Below, piece by piece: positions 35,684 through 43,792 of a DNA stretch of 64,000 nucleotides; positions within the stretch are counted from its first letter, which is position 1; each line of letters begins with the position of its first letter. The translations under genes were made by a program, and so were the position numbers. The stretch spans positions 4,526,001-4,590,000 of the forward strand of contig NZ_CP073346.1 of the NCBI RefSeq assembly GCF_024397895.1. The letters run 5' to 3'. Origin of the DNA: Pseudomonas benzenivorans (lineage in GTDB: Bacteria; Pseudomonadota; Gammaproteobacteria; Pseudomonadales; Pseudomonadaceae). The notes beneath the pieces are model-generated. The model was not told the origin of the DNA. It saw nothing but the letters and a program-made list of their open reading frames with translations, and ran no database searches.

Positions 35684-38136
35684 ACGGAGGCCTCCTCGAG
35701 CTGCACGACGGTGATGCGGTCGAATTCTTTCTTCAGGTTCGGGGTTTCGATGCGCTCCTTCCACGGGTCCTGCTCGAAGGACAGCGCGTACTGCAGGCGG
35801 GCGTTGAGCGCCTTGCGGTTGTCGGCGTCCTCGATCACCGCCTTCTTGATGTGCTCCATGCCCACGCGCTGCAGGTAGTGCACGGTGCGCTCCAGGTAGA
35901 AGGCTTCCTCGCGATACAGCTGGAGGAAGGCGCCGTTGTACTCGCGTACTTCCTCGGCGGTCTTGAGCTTGACGAAGAACTCGGCGACCTCGGTCTTGAT
36001 CCCGCCGTTGCCGCCGATGTACATCTCGAAACCCGAGTCCACACCGATGATGCCGACGTCCTTGATGCCGGCCTCGGCGCAGTTGCGCGGGCAGCCGGAG
36101 ACCGCCAGCTTGACCTTGTGCGGCGACCACATGTTGAACAGGTCGTGCTCCAGGTCGATGCCCAGCTGGGTCGAGTTCTGCGTGCCGAAGCGGCAGAACT
36201 CGCTGCCCACACAGGTCTTCACGGTGCGGATGGACTTGCCGTAGGCGTGGCCGGAGGGCATGTCCAGCTCCTTCCACACCGCCGGCAGGTCGTCCTTCTT
36301 GATCCCCAGGAGGTCGATGCGCTGGCCGCCGGTGACCTTGACCATGGGCACCTGGTACTTGTCGGCCACGTCGGCGATGCGGCGCAGCTCGGAGGGGTTG
36401 GTCACCCCGCCCCACATGCGCGGCACCACCGAGTAGGTGCCGTCCTTCTGGATGTTGGCGTGGGCGCGCTCGTTGATCAGGCGCGACTGCGGGTCGTCCT
36501 TGGCCTCGCCAGGCCAGGTGGAGATCAGGTAGTAGTTCAGCGCCGGGCGGCAGGTGGCGCAGCCGTTCGGCGTGCTCCAGTTCATGAAGGCCATGGCGTC
36601 GGCCAGGCTGGTCAGGTGCTGCTCGCGGATGGTCTTGCGGATCTGCCCGTGGTTGAAGTCGCTGCAGCCGCAGATGGCTTTCTCGCTTTTGGGCTTCACA
36701 TCCGCCGCGCCGCCGACGGTGCTGATCAGGATCTGCTCCACCAGGCCTGCGCAGGAGCCGCAGGAACTGGCGGCCTTGGTGTGCTTCTTGACCTCGTCGA
36801 CCGAGAACAGGCCGTTCTCCTGGATGGCCTTGACGATACTGCCCTTGCATACGCCGTTGCAGCCGCACACCTCCATGCTGTCGGGCATGTTGGCGGTCTT
36901 GTCGGCGCCCTGGTGACCGACGTCGCCGATGGCGCCTTCGCCGAACATCAGGTGGTCGCGGATCTCGCCGACGTTGTGGTTCTCGCGGATCTGGCGGAAG
37001 TACCAGCCGCCGTCGGCGGTGTCGCCGTACAGGCAGGCGCCGACCAGCACGTCGTCCTTGATCACCAGCTTCTTGTACACGCCGCCGATGGGGTCGGAGA
37101 GGGTGATGGTCTCGGTGCCTTCGCCGCCCATGAATTCGCCGGCGGAGAACAGGTCGATGCCGGTGACCTTGAGCTTGGTCGAGGTGACCGAGCCCTGGTA
37201 GCGGGAGTAGCCGAGCTGGGCCAGGTGGTTGGCACAGACCTTGGCCTGCTCGAACAGCGGCGCCACCAGGCCGTAGGCGATGCCGCGGTGGCTGGCGCAT
37301 TCGCCGATGGCGTAGACCCGCGGGTCGAAGGTCTGCAGGGTGTCGTTGACCAGGATGCCGCGGTTGCAGGCGATCCCGGCCTTCTCCGCCAGCTCGCTGT
37401 TGGGGCGGATGCCGGCGGCCATCACCACCAGGTCGGCGGGAATCACCTCGCCGTCCTTGAACTTCACCGCGCAGACCCGGCCCTCGCCGTTGTCCAGCAG
37501 TTCGGCGGTGTGCTTGGGCAGGAGGAACTTCAGGCCGCGGTCTTCCAGGGACTTCTGCAGCAGGTCGCCGGCGGTGCGGTCGAGCTGGCGCTCCAGCAGC
37601 CAGTCGCCGATATGCACCACGGTGACGTCCATGCCGCGCAGCTTGAGGCCGTTGGCCGCTTCCAGGCCGAGCAGGCCGCCGCCGATGACCACCGCGTGCT
37701 TATGGATCTTGGCGGTCTCCATCATCATCTGGGTGTCGGCGATGTCGCGGTAGCCGATCACCCCGTCCAGGTCCTTGCCGGGAATCGGCAGGATAAAGGG
37801 GTTGGAGCCGGTGGCGATAAGCAGACGGTCGTACCCGGCCTCGCTGCCGTCGTCGGCGATCACCTTGCGCGCCTTGCGGTCGATGTCGACCACCTTGCGC
37901 CCCAGCCGCAGGTCGATGCCGTTGTCGGCGTACCAGGCCAGGTCGTTGAGGACGATCTCCTCGAAGGTCTGCTCACCGGCCAGCACCGGCGAGAGCAGGA
38001 TGCGGTTGTAGTTCGGGTGCGGCTCGGCACCGAATACCGTGATGTCGTACAGGTCCGGGGCGAGCTTGAGCAGCTCTTCGAGGGTTCTGACCCCGGCCAT
38101 GCCGTTGCCGATCATCACCAGCTTGAGTTTCTTCAT
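35680..38136 (-). CDS. nirB: Nitrite reductase (NADH) large subunit NirB
   Basis: 818 residues. It reduces nitrite to ammonium in the cytoplasm. Domains in order: FAD/NAD(P)-binding reductase (MIGNGMAGVRTLEEL at the N-terminus, VVIGGGLLGLEAANGLKLRG near residue 150), a BFD-like [2Fe-2S] domain (CGCNGVCKGSIV, CGSCAGLVEQIL), a ferredoxin-like half-domain, and the siroheme/4Fe-4S site (TCVGSEFCRFG and SGCPRNCAEAGIKDVG). Preceded by a sigma-54 promoter and an ANTAR-type leader, so expression should follow nitrogen limitation and nitrate. Confidence 0.95.
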   Translation of the reverse strand: MKKLKLVMIGNGMAGVRTLEELLKLAPDLYDITVFGAEPHPNYNRILLSPVLAGEQTFEEIVLNDLAWYADNGIDLRLGRKVVDIDRKARKVIADDGSEAGYDRLLIATGSNPFILPIPGKDLDGVIGYRDIADTQMMMETAKIHKHAVVIGGGLLGLEAANGLKLRGMDVTVVHIGDWLLERQLDRTAGDLLQKSLEDRGLKFLLPKHTAELLDNGEGRVCAVKFKDGEVIPADLVVMAAGIRPNSELAEKAGIACNRGILVNDTLQTFDPRVYAIGECASHRGIAYGLVAPLFEQAKVCANHLAQLGYSRYQGSVTSTKLKVTGIDLFSAGEFMGGEGTETITLSDPIGGVYKKLVIKDDVLVGACLYGDTADGGWYFRQIRENHNVGEIRDHLMFGEGAIGDVGHQGADKTANMPDSMEVCGCNGVCKGSIVKAIQENGLFSVDEVKKHTKAASSCGSCAGLVEQILISTVGGAADVKPKSEKAICGCSDFNHGQIRKTIREQHLTSLADAMAFMNWSTPNGCATCRPALNYYLISTWPGEAKDDPQSRLINERAHANIQKDGTYSVVPRMWGGVTNPSELRRIADVADKYQVPMVKVTGGQRIDLLGIKKDDLPAVWKELDMPSGHAYGKSIRTVKTCVGSEFCRFGTQNSTQLGIDLEHDLFNMWSPHKVKLAVSGCPRNCAEAGIKDVGIIGVDSGFEMYIGGNGGIKTEVAEFFVKLKTAEEVREYNGAFLQLYREEAFYLERTVHYLQRVGMEHIKKAVIEDADNRKALNARLQYALSFEQDPWKERIETPNLKKEFDRITVVQLEEASV

Positions 38137-38167
38137 GGGTTCTCACCGTCACCATTAACCGGAAAAC

Positions 38168-38259
38168 AAAAAAGGCGTCCCGCCAGCAAGCTAGCGAGGA
38201 CGCCTTTGTCCAGGTCCCGTTCTCTCGGGAAGCGCGACCTTCCACGTTGAAGGTCGCGC
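38168..38259 (-). promoter_or_regulatory. ANTAR-target antitermination leader of nirBD
   Basis: On the minus strand, 5' to 3', three hairpins with six-base loops occur. First, arms GCGCGACCTTC/GAAGGTCGCGC around AACGTG (38232-38259). Second, TCCCG/CGGGA around AGAGAA (38215-38230). Third, GGAC/GTCC around AAAGGC (38198-38211). All loops have A at position 1 and G at position 4, the ANTAR recognition rule. The third hairpin uses the 5' arm of an intrinsic terminator (AAAGGCGTCC/GGACGCCTTT plus six T, 38168-38207), so the two structures exclude each other. NasT is the expected binder. Confidence 0.85.
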
Positions 38260-38284
38260 CTTATTTAATTTGTACAAATGCTTT

Positions 38285-38300
38285 AGCAGGCTCTGTGCCA
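38285..38300 (-). promoter_or_regulatory. Sigma-54 promoter of nirBD
   Basis: On the minus strand TGGCAC-AGAGC-CTGCT matches the -24/-12 consensus TGGCAC-N5-TTGCW with one mismatch. Transcription would start near 38273, just before the hexaloop hairpins. Sigma-54 with NtrC is the usual control of nitrate assimilation genes. Confidence 0.8.
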
Positions 38301-38429
38301 ACTCCAGGAACTGCCCGACTCATGGGGCTTTCAGCGTTCTACGCGGCTGTCAGTAGCGGGGCTGGACTGCTGCCGGCGCACCTGATTAAGGCGAGTTGCG
38401 CCGTTATGGTGCATCTTTCGGTGGTTTGC

Positions 38430-40097
38430 CTAGCTGAGCAGCAGCACCAGCAGGACCAGGTTCAGCAGCAGGGAAACCAGGGCCACGGTGCGCCAGACCA
38501 GCAGCGGCTCGCGCTCCAGCAGCGGTCGGGGCCGGTTGCTGAGGGCCTGGCGGTCGCCCTGCTCCAGGACCAGCAGCCATTCCTCGGCGGTCTCGAAGCG
38601 CTGCTGCGGGTCGACGCTGACCGCACGGCTGAGGCTCTCGTCCAGCCAGCTGGGCAGGTCGGGGCGATAACGGCTGGCCGGGGTTGGGTTGGCGAAGCGC
38701 GGGTGCTGGAAGGCCTCTATCTCGCCATAGGGATAGTGGCCGGTAAGCAGGTGATAGAGGGTCACGCCGGCCGCGTAGAGGTCCTGGCTGGCGCTGGGCG
38801 GGCTGCCGGCGAAGGCTTCCGGGGCGATATAGCTGGGGGTGCCCGGCAGGCTGCCGGCCTCGTCGCGGGACAGCCCCGGGCAATAGGCCAGGCCGAAGTC
38901 GAGCACGCGCAGCTCGCCGTCATTGCCCCACAGCAGGTTCTCCGGCTTGATGTCGCGGTGCAGGATATTGCGCCGGTGCAGCAGGCCCACGGCCTTGATC
39001 AGGCGCGGGGCGATGTCCAGCCACTGTGGAAGGGGCAGCGGGCCGGACAGGCGCAGGTGCTCGGCCAGGGTCTGCCCGGCATATTCGCGCTGCACGTAAT
39101 ACAGGTGCTGACGCTGCGGCAGCGGGTGCACTTCGGCGAAGTGGCGACCGGCCACCCGGCGCAGGAACCACTCCTCCTGCAACAGCGCCGGGCCGGCCTG
39201 GGCCTCGTCGGCGCGGCTCGGCGGCAGGGTCTTGAGCAGCCAGCGTCGTGCCTGGCTGTCGCGCACCCGGTAGACCAGGGACTGGCGCGACTCGCCGAGC
39301 AGGCGTTCGACCTGCCAGTCCTCGAAGACCTGGCCCTCGCGCAGCCTGGGCGGCAGCGGCCAGTGGGCCAGCTGCGCCAAGGTATCGGCCAGGCCGCTCT
39401 GCGGCAGGCCGTCGACCCGCACCAGCAGGGCGCTGGCATTGTCCTGGCTGCCGGCCAGGTGGGCGGCGCTGACCAGCGCCTCGGCGGCCGCAGCCGGGTC
39501 CGGCTCTTCGTGCAGGATGCGCTGGATGCCGGTGTCACCGAGCACCGCCCAGACACCGTCGCTGACCAGCAGGAAACTCTCGCCCTGGCGCAGCTCGCCG
39601 TCCAGGTAGTCCACCACCAGGTGCTGGTCCAGGCCCAAGGCGCGCTTGAGCACATGCTGCATGCCTGGCTGCTCCCAAACATGGTCTTCGCTGAGGCGCT
39701 CGAGCTGCTGGCCGTGCCAGCGATAGGCGCGGCAGTCGCCGACATGCGCCAGGGTGAAGCGGCGGCCGCGCAGAACCAGGGCGCTGAGGGTGGTGAGCAG
39801 CGGCTGGCCGCCGCCATTGGCCAGCAACCAGCGGTTGTGGGCGACCAGCAGGCGATCCAGCGACTGCGCCACCGCCCAGGTTTCCGGGGTCGCGTAGTAG
39901 TCCAGGGCCAGGGCCTGCAGGGTCGCCCGGGCGGCCAGGCCGCCATCGGCGCATTGGCTGACACCGTCGGCCAGGGCGAACAGGTAGCCCTTGCTCGCCG
40001 CCAGGGCCGGCGCCGGCGTCACCACCCGCAGGGCGTCCTGGTTCTCTTCCCGGGGGCCGGTGGCGGTCGCTTCGCCGAAGCTCAGTTGCAGGGCCAT
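38430..40097 (-). CDS. Fused PP2C-type phosphatase and Ser/Thr protein kinase, membrane anchored
   Basis: 555 residues. The N-terminal PP2C domain (about 1-235) keeps the metal aspartates in EENQDALR, FALADGVS, LLVSDGVW and SQDNASALL. The kinase domain (about 265-520) has a catalytic loop HRDIKPENLLW, VLDFGLAY, GTPSYIAPEA and a lysine in WLLKTL, but the glycine loop is degenerate (LLGESRQSLVYRV). A single transmembrane helix closes the protein (VALVSLLLNLVLLVLLLS). It lies 78 bases after the MFS nitrate transporter gene in the same orientation, so it is probably co-transcribed. A role in controlling nitrate uptake or reduction is an inference from position. Confidence 0.88.
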   Translation of the reverse strand: MALQLSFGEATATGPREENQDALRVVTPAPALAASKGYLFALADGVSQCADGGLAARATLQALALDYYATPETWAVAQSLDRLLVAHNRWLLANGGGQPLLTTLSALVLRGRRFTLAHVGDCRAYRWHGQQLERLSEDHVWEQPGMQHVLKRALGLDQHLVVDYLDGELRQGESFLLVSDGVWAVLGDTGIQRILHEEPDPAAAAEALVSAAHLAGSQDNASALLVRVDGLPQSGLADTLAQLAHWPLPPRLREGQVFEDWQVERLLGESRQSLVYRVRDSQARRWLLKTLPPSRADEAQAGPALLQEEWFLRRVAGRHFAEVHPLPQRQHLYYVQREYAGQTLAEHLRLSGPLPLPQWLDIAPRLIKAVGLLHRRNILHRDIKPENLLWGNDGELRVLDFGLAYCPGLSRDEAGSLPGTPSYIAPEAFAGSPPSASQDLYAAGVTLYHLLTGHYPYGEIEAFQHPRFANPTPASRYRPDLPSWLDESLSRAVSVDPQQRFETAEEWLLVLEQGDRQALSNRPRPLLEREPLLVWRTVALVSLLLNLVLLVLLLS

Positions 40098-40175
40098 CGG
40101 GCTCTCTCGTGTGCGGACAGGGGAAACGCAGAGGGGCGATCTGCATCGCCCTTGTATAGCACGGCGCTAGCCGCC

Positions 40176-41387
40176 TCAGACCCGCGCCGCGGTGACGGCG
40201 GCCGAACCCCAGGTGGTGCGCCAGCGCTGCTTCACGCCGTACAGGCCGAACCAGGCCAGCAGGCCGAGGCTGGCGAACAGCCACAGGGCCAGCTGGTAGT
40301 CGCCGGTGTGCTGCTTGATCGCGCCCAGCCCTGCGGCCAGGAGGAAGCCGCCAACCCCGCCGGCCATGCCGATCAGGCCGGTCATCACGCCGATTTCCTT
40401 GCGAAAGCGCTGCGGCACCAGCTGGAACACCGCACCGTTGCCGGCACCGAGGCCGAGCATCGCGGCGACAAACAGCGCCAGCGCGGCGGTCGAACTGGAC
40501 AGGTTGAAGCCCACCGCGGCGATGCACAGCGAGGCGACGGTGTACATCATCAGCAACGAACGGATCCCGCCGATGCGGTCGGCCAGGGCGCCGCCCAGGG
40601 GACGCAGCAGGCTGCCGGCGCAGACGCAGGCGGCGGTGTAGTAGCCGGCGGTGACCGGGTCCAGGCCGTATTGGTCGTTGAAGTAGCCGGGCAGGGCGCT
40701 GGCCAGGCCGATGAAGCCACCGAAGGTGACGCTGTAGAAGAACATGAACCACCAGCTGTCGCGGTCGCCGAGGGCCTTGAGGTAGTCCGCCAGGGCCTTG
40801 GGCTTGGGCCGTTCCGGGGCGTTCTTGGCGACCAGGGCGAACACCACCAGGGTGATCAGCAGCGGAATCAGGGCCCAGCCGAACACGTTCTGCCAGCCGA
40901 ACAGCGCGGCCAGGCCCGGGGCGAAGATGGCCGCCAGTACGGTGCCGGAGTTGCCGGCGCCGGCGATGCCCATGGCCTTGCCCTGGTGCTGCGGCGGGTA
41001 CCACTGGGAGGCCAGGGGCAGGGCGACGGCGAAGGCCGCACCGGCGAAGCCGAGGAACAGGCCGAGCAGCAGGGCGTGCTCATAGGTCTGGATGCCGATC
41101 TGCCAGGCGGCGAACAGCGAACAGATCACCACCACCTGGCCGATCAGGCCGGCGCTCTTGGGCGACAGGCGATCGGCCAGCAGCCCCATGAAGATGCGCA
41201 GCACGGCGCCGGCGAGGATCGGCGTGGCGACCATCAGGCCGCGTTGCTGGGCGGTCAGCTCGAGGTCGGTGGCGATCTGCACGGCGAGTGGGCCGAGCAG
41301 GTACCAGACCATGAAGCTCAGGTCGAAATAGAGAAAAGCGGCGAACAGCGTGGGGGCGTGACCGGCTTTCCAGAAACTCGTATTCAT
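40176..41387 (-). CDS. nasA: MFS nitrate/nitrite transporter (NarK/NasA family)
   Basis: 403 residues with 12 hydrophobic segments. Family motifs include GPLAVQIATDLELTAQQRG, the first nitrate-signature-like GFAGAAFAVALPLASQWYPP, and the second region GLGAGNGAVFQLVPQRFRKE and MTGLIGMAGGVGGFLLAAGLG. It imports nitrate across the inner membrane. I chose ATG 41387 because GAGG lies at good spacing. The frame is open to 41399. Its leader carries a sigma-54 promoter and an ANTAR-type antiterminator about 200-290 bases upstream. Confidence 0.92.
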   Translation of the reverse strand: MNTSFWKAGHAPTLFAAFLYFDLSFMVWYLLGPLAVQIATDLELTAQQRGLMVATPILAGAVLRIFMGLLADRLSPKSAGLIGQVVVICSLFAAWQIGIQTYEHALLLGLFLGFAGAAFAVALPLASQWYPPQHQGKAMGIAGAGNSGTVLAAIFAPGLAALFGWQNVFGWALIPLLITLVVFALVAKNAPERPKPKALADYLKALGDRDSWWFMFFYSVTFGGFIGLASALPGYFNDQYGLDPVTAGYYTAACVCAGSLLRPLGGALADRIGGIRSLLMMYTVASLCIAAVGFNLSSSTAALALFVAAMLGLGAGNGAVFQLVPQRFRKEIGVMTGLIGMAGGVGGFLLAAGLGAIKQHTGDYQLALWLFASLGLLAWFGLYGVKQRWRTTWGSAAVTAARV

Positions 41388-41589
41388 CGAACACCTCATC
41401 GGCTAAATAGGGTCCCGGCCGGGGCGCGGCAGACCGTGGTCGTGGACACGGTGGCCGCAGCCCGCCGGGGAGGCGCAGCACTTGTGGTGCCGCGCCCTGC
41501 GGCCGAAGCCACAGCTGGGTTGAGAGAGTTGCCCGCAAGGCCCCTGGATCGCAGGGGCATCACCATCCCCAAACGCTGGGGCGAAAACG

Positions 41590-41673
41590 AAAAACGCCGC
41601 CCGACCCTGTCGCTGACTGGCGAAGGGTGGGGCGACGTCTTTGTCGTTTCTGAGGCAGCCGCCGTTGGCTGCC
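41590..41673 (-). promoter_or_regulatory. ANTAR-target antitermination leader of the MFS nitrate transporter gene
   Basis: On the minus strand, hairpin one is GGCAGCC/GGCTGCC around loop AACGGC (41654-41673). Hairpin two is CGAC/GTCG around loop AAAGAC (41633-41646), seven bases later. Both loops have A1 and G4. The second hairpin overlaps the 5' arm of a terminator (ACGTCGCCC paired with GGGCGGCGT, then TTTTT; 41590-41643). The rest of 41388-41824 holds a GC-rich untranslated leader of about 200 bases before the start codon, and no gene. Confidence 0.84.
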
Positions 41674-41687
41674 CGCCTGGAGGTATT

Positions 41688-41703
41688 AGCAAGACCTGCG
41701 CCA
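41688..41703 (-). promoter_or_regulatory. Sigma-54 promoter of the MFS nitrate transporter gene
   Basis: On the minus strand TGGCGC-AGGTC-TTGCT matches the -24/-12 consensus closely. The predicted start near 41676 falls immediately before the first hexaloop hairpin. Confidence 0.82.
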
Positions 41704-41824
41704 ACCCTTTGAACAGCGTGGAATCAGGCGTTGAGAAGCCGGGTTGGCCTGGGTGGGCGAGTCAAAATGGGGCGCGCGCGCCGAGCGTGCGCGGTTACGG
41801 GGCGCCGCGGTGCGCGGCCAGGGT

Positions 41825-42313
41825 TCAGTCGGCGGCAGGCGGTGTCGGAAACAGGATCACCGGCTCGGGCGGCGGCTGCCCCGGGGGCAGGGCGGCGGGA
41901 GCCGGGACACCGGCCGGGCCGAGGTGCTTGACCAGCTGGTAGATGGCCAGCAGGTCCTCGTCGGTCATGATGTGCAGCTTGTCGTTGGGCATGGGCGGCC
42001 GGTAGTTGGCGTTGCGCGCCAGGGTCAGCCACTGACGCTCGCTGAGGTGCGGCAGCAGTAGACGCAGATTGCTCGGGTAGGTGGTGCCCCAGGGGCCGCT
42101 CCAGCCCAGTCGGTCGCCCTTGAGCCACTCGCTTTCCGGGATGGCGCCGGGCGCCATCAGGTAGCCGGCGGTGTGGCAGTCGTTGCAGCCGCCGATGGTG
42201 ACCAGGTAACGGCCGCGCTCGAGCTGGGCCTCGTCGGAGAGTACCGTGGGGCTGGCGGTCAACAGCGCGGCCAGCAGGGCACGTGGCGCCGGATGGGGGC
42301 GCTTGGCGAACAT
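41825..42313 (-). CDS. Exported cytochrome c-family protein
   Basis: This 162-residue protein has a signal peptide (ALLAALLTASPTVLS) and one haem c motif C-NDC-H (GGCNDCHTAGYL) near residue 45. A methionine-containing stretch (PPMPNDKLHIMTDEDLLAIYQLVKHL) can supply the sixth ligand. The C-terminus is Pro/Ala-rich. ATG 42313 has a perfect AGGAGG seven bases upstream; the frame is open to 42343. Likely a periplasmic electron carrier of unknown partner. It is downstream of the ABC transporter and thioesterase genes on the same strand. Confidence 0.85.
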   Translation of the reverse strand: MFAKRPHPAPRALLAALLTASPTVLSDEAQLERGRYLVTIGGCNDCHTAGYLMAPGAIPESEWLKGDRLGWSGPWGTTYPSNLRLLLPHLSERQWLTLARNANYRPPMPNDKLHIMTDEDLLAIYQLVKHLGPAGVPAPAALPPGQPPPEPVILFPTPPAAD

Positions 42314-42407
42314 GGCAATAACCTCCTGCGCGTGGGCCAGCATCGACGGGCGCTGCCCTTAGGTATAGCGCAGTGGACCGACTCCACCGGCGGCCAGGCG
42401 GCGCGCG

Positions 42408-42851
42408 TCAACCCAACCAGTTGGCCTGGGGGAACTTGGCGCTGAAGGCCGCCGGCATTTCCACCACCTGGCCACGCTTGTAGTCGAAGAAGACGAAGCC
42501 GGACTTGGCCATCGCCACCAGGGTGGCGTCCTGTGGGCGGCTGATGCGGAAGGTGATATCGCCGCCGTAGCGGTTGAAGTCCATCACCCCGACCTCGAAC
42601 AGCAGCTGGTCGCGGGCATGGGCTTCGGCGCGGTAGGTGGTGGCCAGGTCGGTGACGATGATGCCGATGCCGTCCTCGCGGGTTTCCTCGACGCCGAACT
42701 CGAAGAGAAAGCGCGCCCGCGCCTCGGAAATCATCGAGATCATCGAGTCGTTGCCCAGGTGATTGGCGGCGTTGATGTCGGTGACCCGCACGGTCAGGTG
42801 GGTGCTGTAGCAGTACTGGTCTTCGGGGAACTCGAGGGTCAGGCGGGCCAT
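42408..42851 (-). CDS. Acyl-CoA thioesterase (4HBT hot-dog fold)
   Basis: 147 residues with a hot-dog fold signature: VRVTDINAANHLGNDSMISMI, with the conserved DxNxxxHxxN pattern, then ARARFLFEFGVEE. Substrate unknown. The start at 42851 begins MARLTLEFPEDQ. An earlier in-frame ATG (42884) lies in a Pro-rich stretch unlike the family. It lies 123 bases downstream of the nrt ATPase gene on the same strand; a metabolic link to nitrate is not evident. Confidence 0.83.
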   Translation of the reverse strand: MARLTLEFPEDQYCYSTHLTVRVTDINAANHLGNDSMISMISEARARFLFEFGVEETREDGIGIIVTDLATTYRAEAHARDQLLFEVGVMDFNRYGGDITFRISRPQDATLVAMAKSGFVFFDYKRGQVVEMPAAFSAKFPQANWLG

Positions 42852-42974
42852 GGGCGGGTCTCGTTGCGTGGGGGGCGGCGCCAACTGGGCGCGCGGCGAG
42901 TATACGCGCGCCCAGGACCGAGGCCGCTTCCCTATAGGCCAAATGTCAGGCGAATCGCCCGCCGTCGCGCCGGT

Positions 42975-43769
42975 TCAGGCCGCCGGGCGCTGCTGCTTCT
43001 GGTAGAGGAACTCCAGCACGGCCGCGCGGTAGTCGTGGTAGCGCCCATCGTGGGCCAGGGCCATGCGCTCGCGCGGGCGCGCCAGGTCGACCTCGAGGAT
43101 ATCGCCGATGGTCGCGGCCGGGCCGTTGCTCATCATCACGATGCGGTCGGACAGCAGCACCGCCTCGTCGACGTCGTGGGTGATCATGATCACCGTGTTG
43201 CCCAGCTCGGCATGGATCTCCATCAGCGAATCCTGCAGATGGGCGCGGGTCAGGGCATCCAGGGCGCCGAACGGCTCGTCCATCAGCAGTACCTTCGGCT
43301 GCATGGCCAGGGCGCGGCCGATGCCGATGCGCTGCTTCATGCCACCGGAGATCTCGCTGGGGCGCTTGTCGCGGGCGTGGCTCATGTGCACCAGCTCGAG
43401 GTTGTACTCGATCCACTCGCGCATCTCGGCCTTGCTCTTGTGCCCCTGGAACACCTGGCGCACCGCCAGCTCGATGTTCTGGTAGCAGCTCAGCCAGGGC
43501 AACAGGCTGTGGTTCTGGAATACCACGGCGCGCTCGGGGCCGGGCGAGTCGACCTCGCGGCTGTCGAGTATCACCCCGCCGGTGCTGGCCTGATAGAGGC
43601 CGGCGACGATGTTGAGCACGGTGGATTTGCCGCAGCCGGAGTGGCCGATCAGCGAGACGAACTCGCCCTTGGCGATCTTCAGGTTGACGTGCTGCAAGGC
43701 GCAGTACAGCCCTTTGTCGGTGGGAAAGCTGATGCCGACGCCGGTCAGTTCGAGGTGTGCAGTGTGCAT
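42975..43769 (-). CDS. nrtD: Nitrate ABC transporter ATP-binding protein (NrtD/NasD type)
   Basis: 264 residues. Walker A is GHSGCGKST near residue 42, the Q-loop is FQNHSLLPW, the signature is EISGGMKQRIGIGRAL, Walker B is VLLMDEPFGALDAL, and the H-loop is MITHDVDEAV. The family is the nitrate/sulfonate/taurine importer ATPase group. There is no fused substrate-binding domain, so it is NrtD-like rather than NrtC-like. It begins 23 bases after the permease gene. The open frame to 44828 is the shadow of the permease and is not part of the gene. Confidence 0.93.
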   Translation of the reverse strand: MHTAHLELTGVGISFPTDKGLYCALQHVNLKIAKGEFVSLIGHSGCGKSTVLNIVAGLYQASTGGVILDSREVDSPGPERAVVFQNHSLLPWLSCYQNIELAVRQVFQGHKSKAEMREWIEYNLELVHMSHARDKRPSEISGGMKQRIGIGRALAMQPKVLLMDEPFGALDALTRAHLQDSLMEIHAELGNTVIMITHDVDEAVLLSDRIVMMSNGPAATIGDILEVDLARPRERMALAHDGRYHDYRAAVLEFLYQKQQRPAA

Positions 43770-43792
43770 GGCGGACTCCTGAAGTTGGGCGT

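Noticed and set aside
35684..37300. N-terminal extension of nirD as a 647-residue protein
   Set aside because: The extra sequence is Arg/Gly-rich and is a shifted reading of nirB. The NirD family starts at 35683.
38247..41942. A 1231-codon open frame on the plus strand across the kinase and transporter genes
   Set aside because: It is antisense to two genes with intact catalytic motifs and crosses their intergenic regions and the ANTAR leader; the translation is low-complexity Gln/Gly/Ala/Arg.
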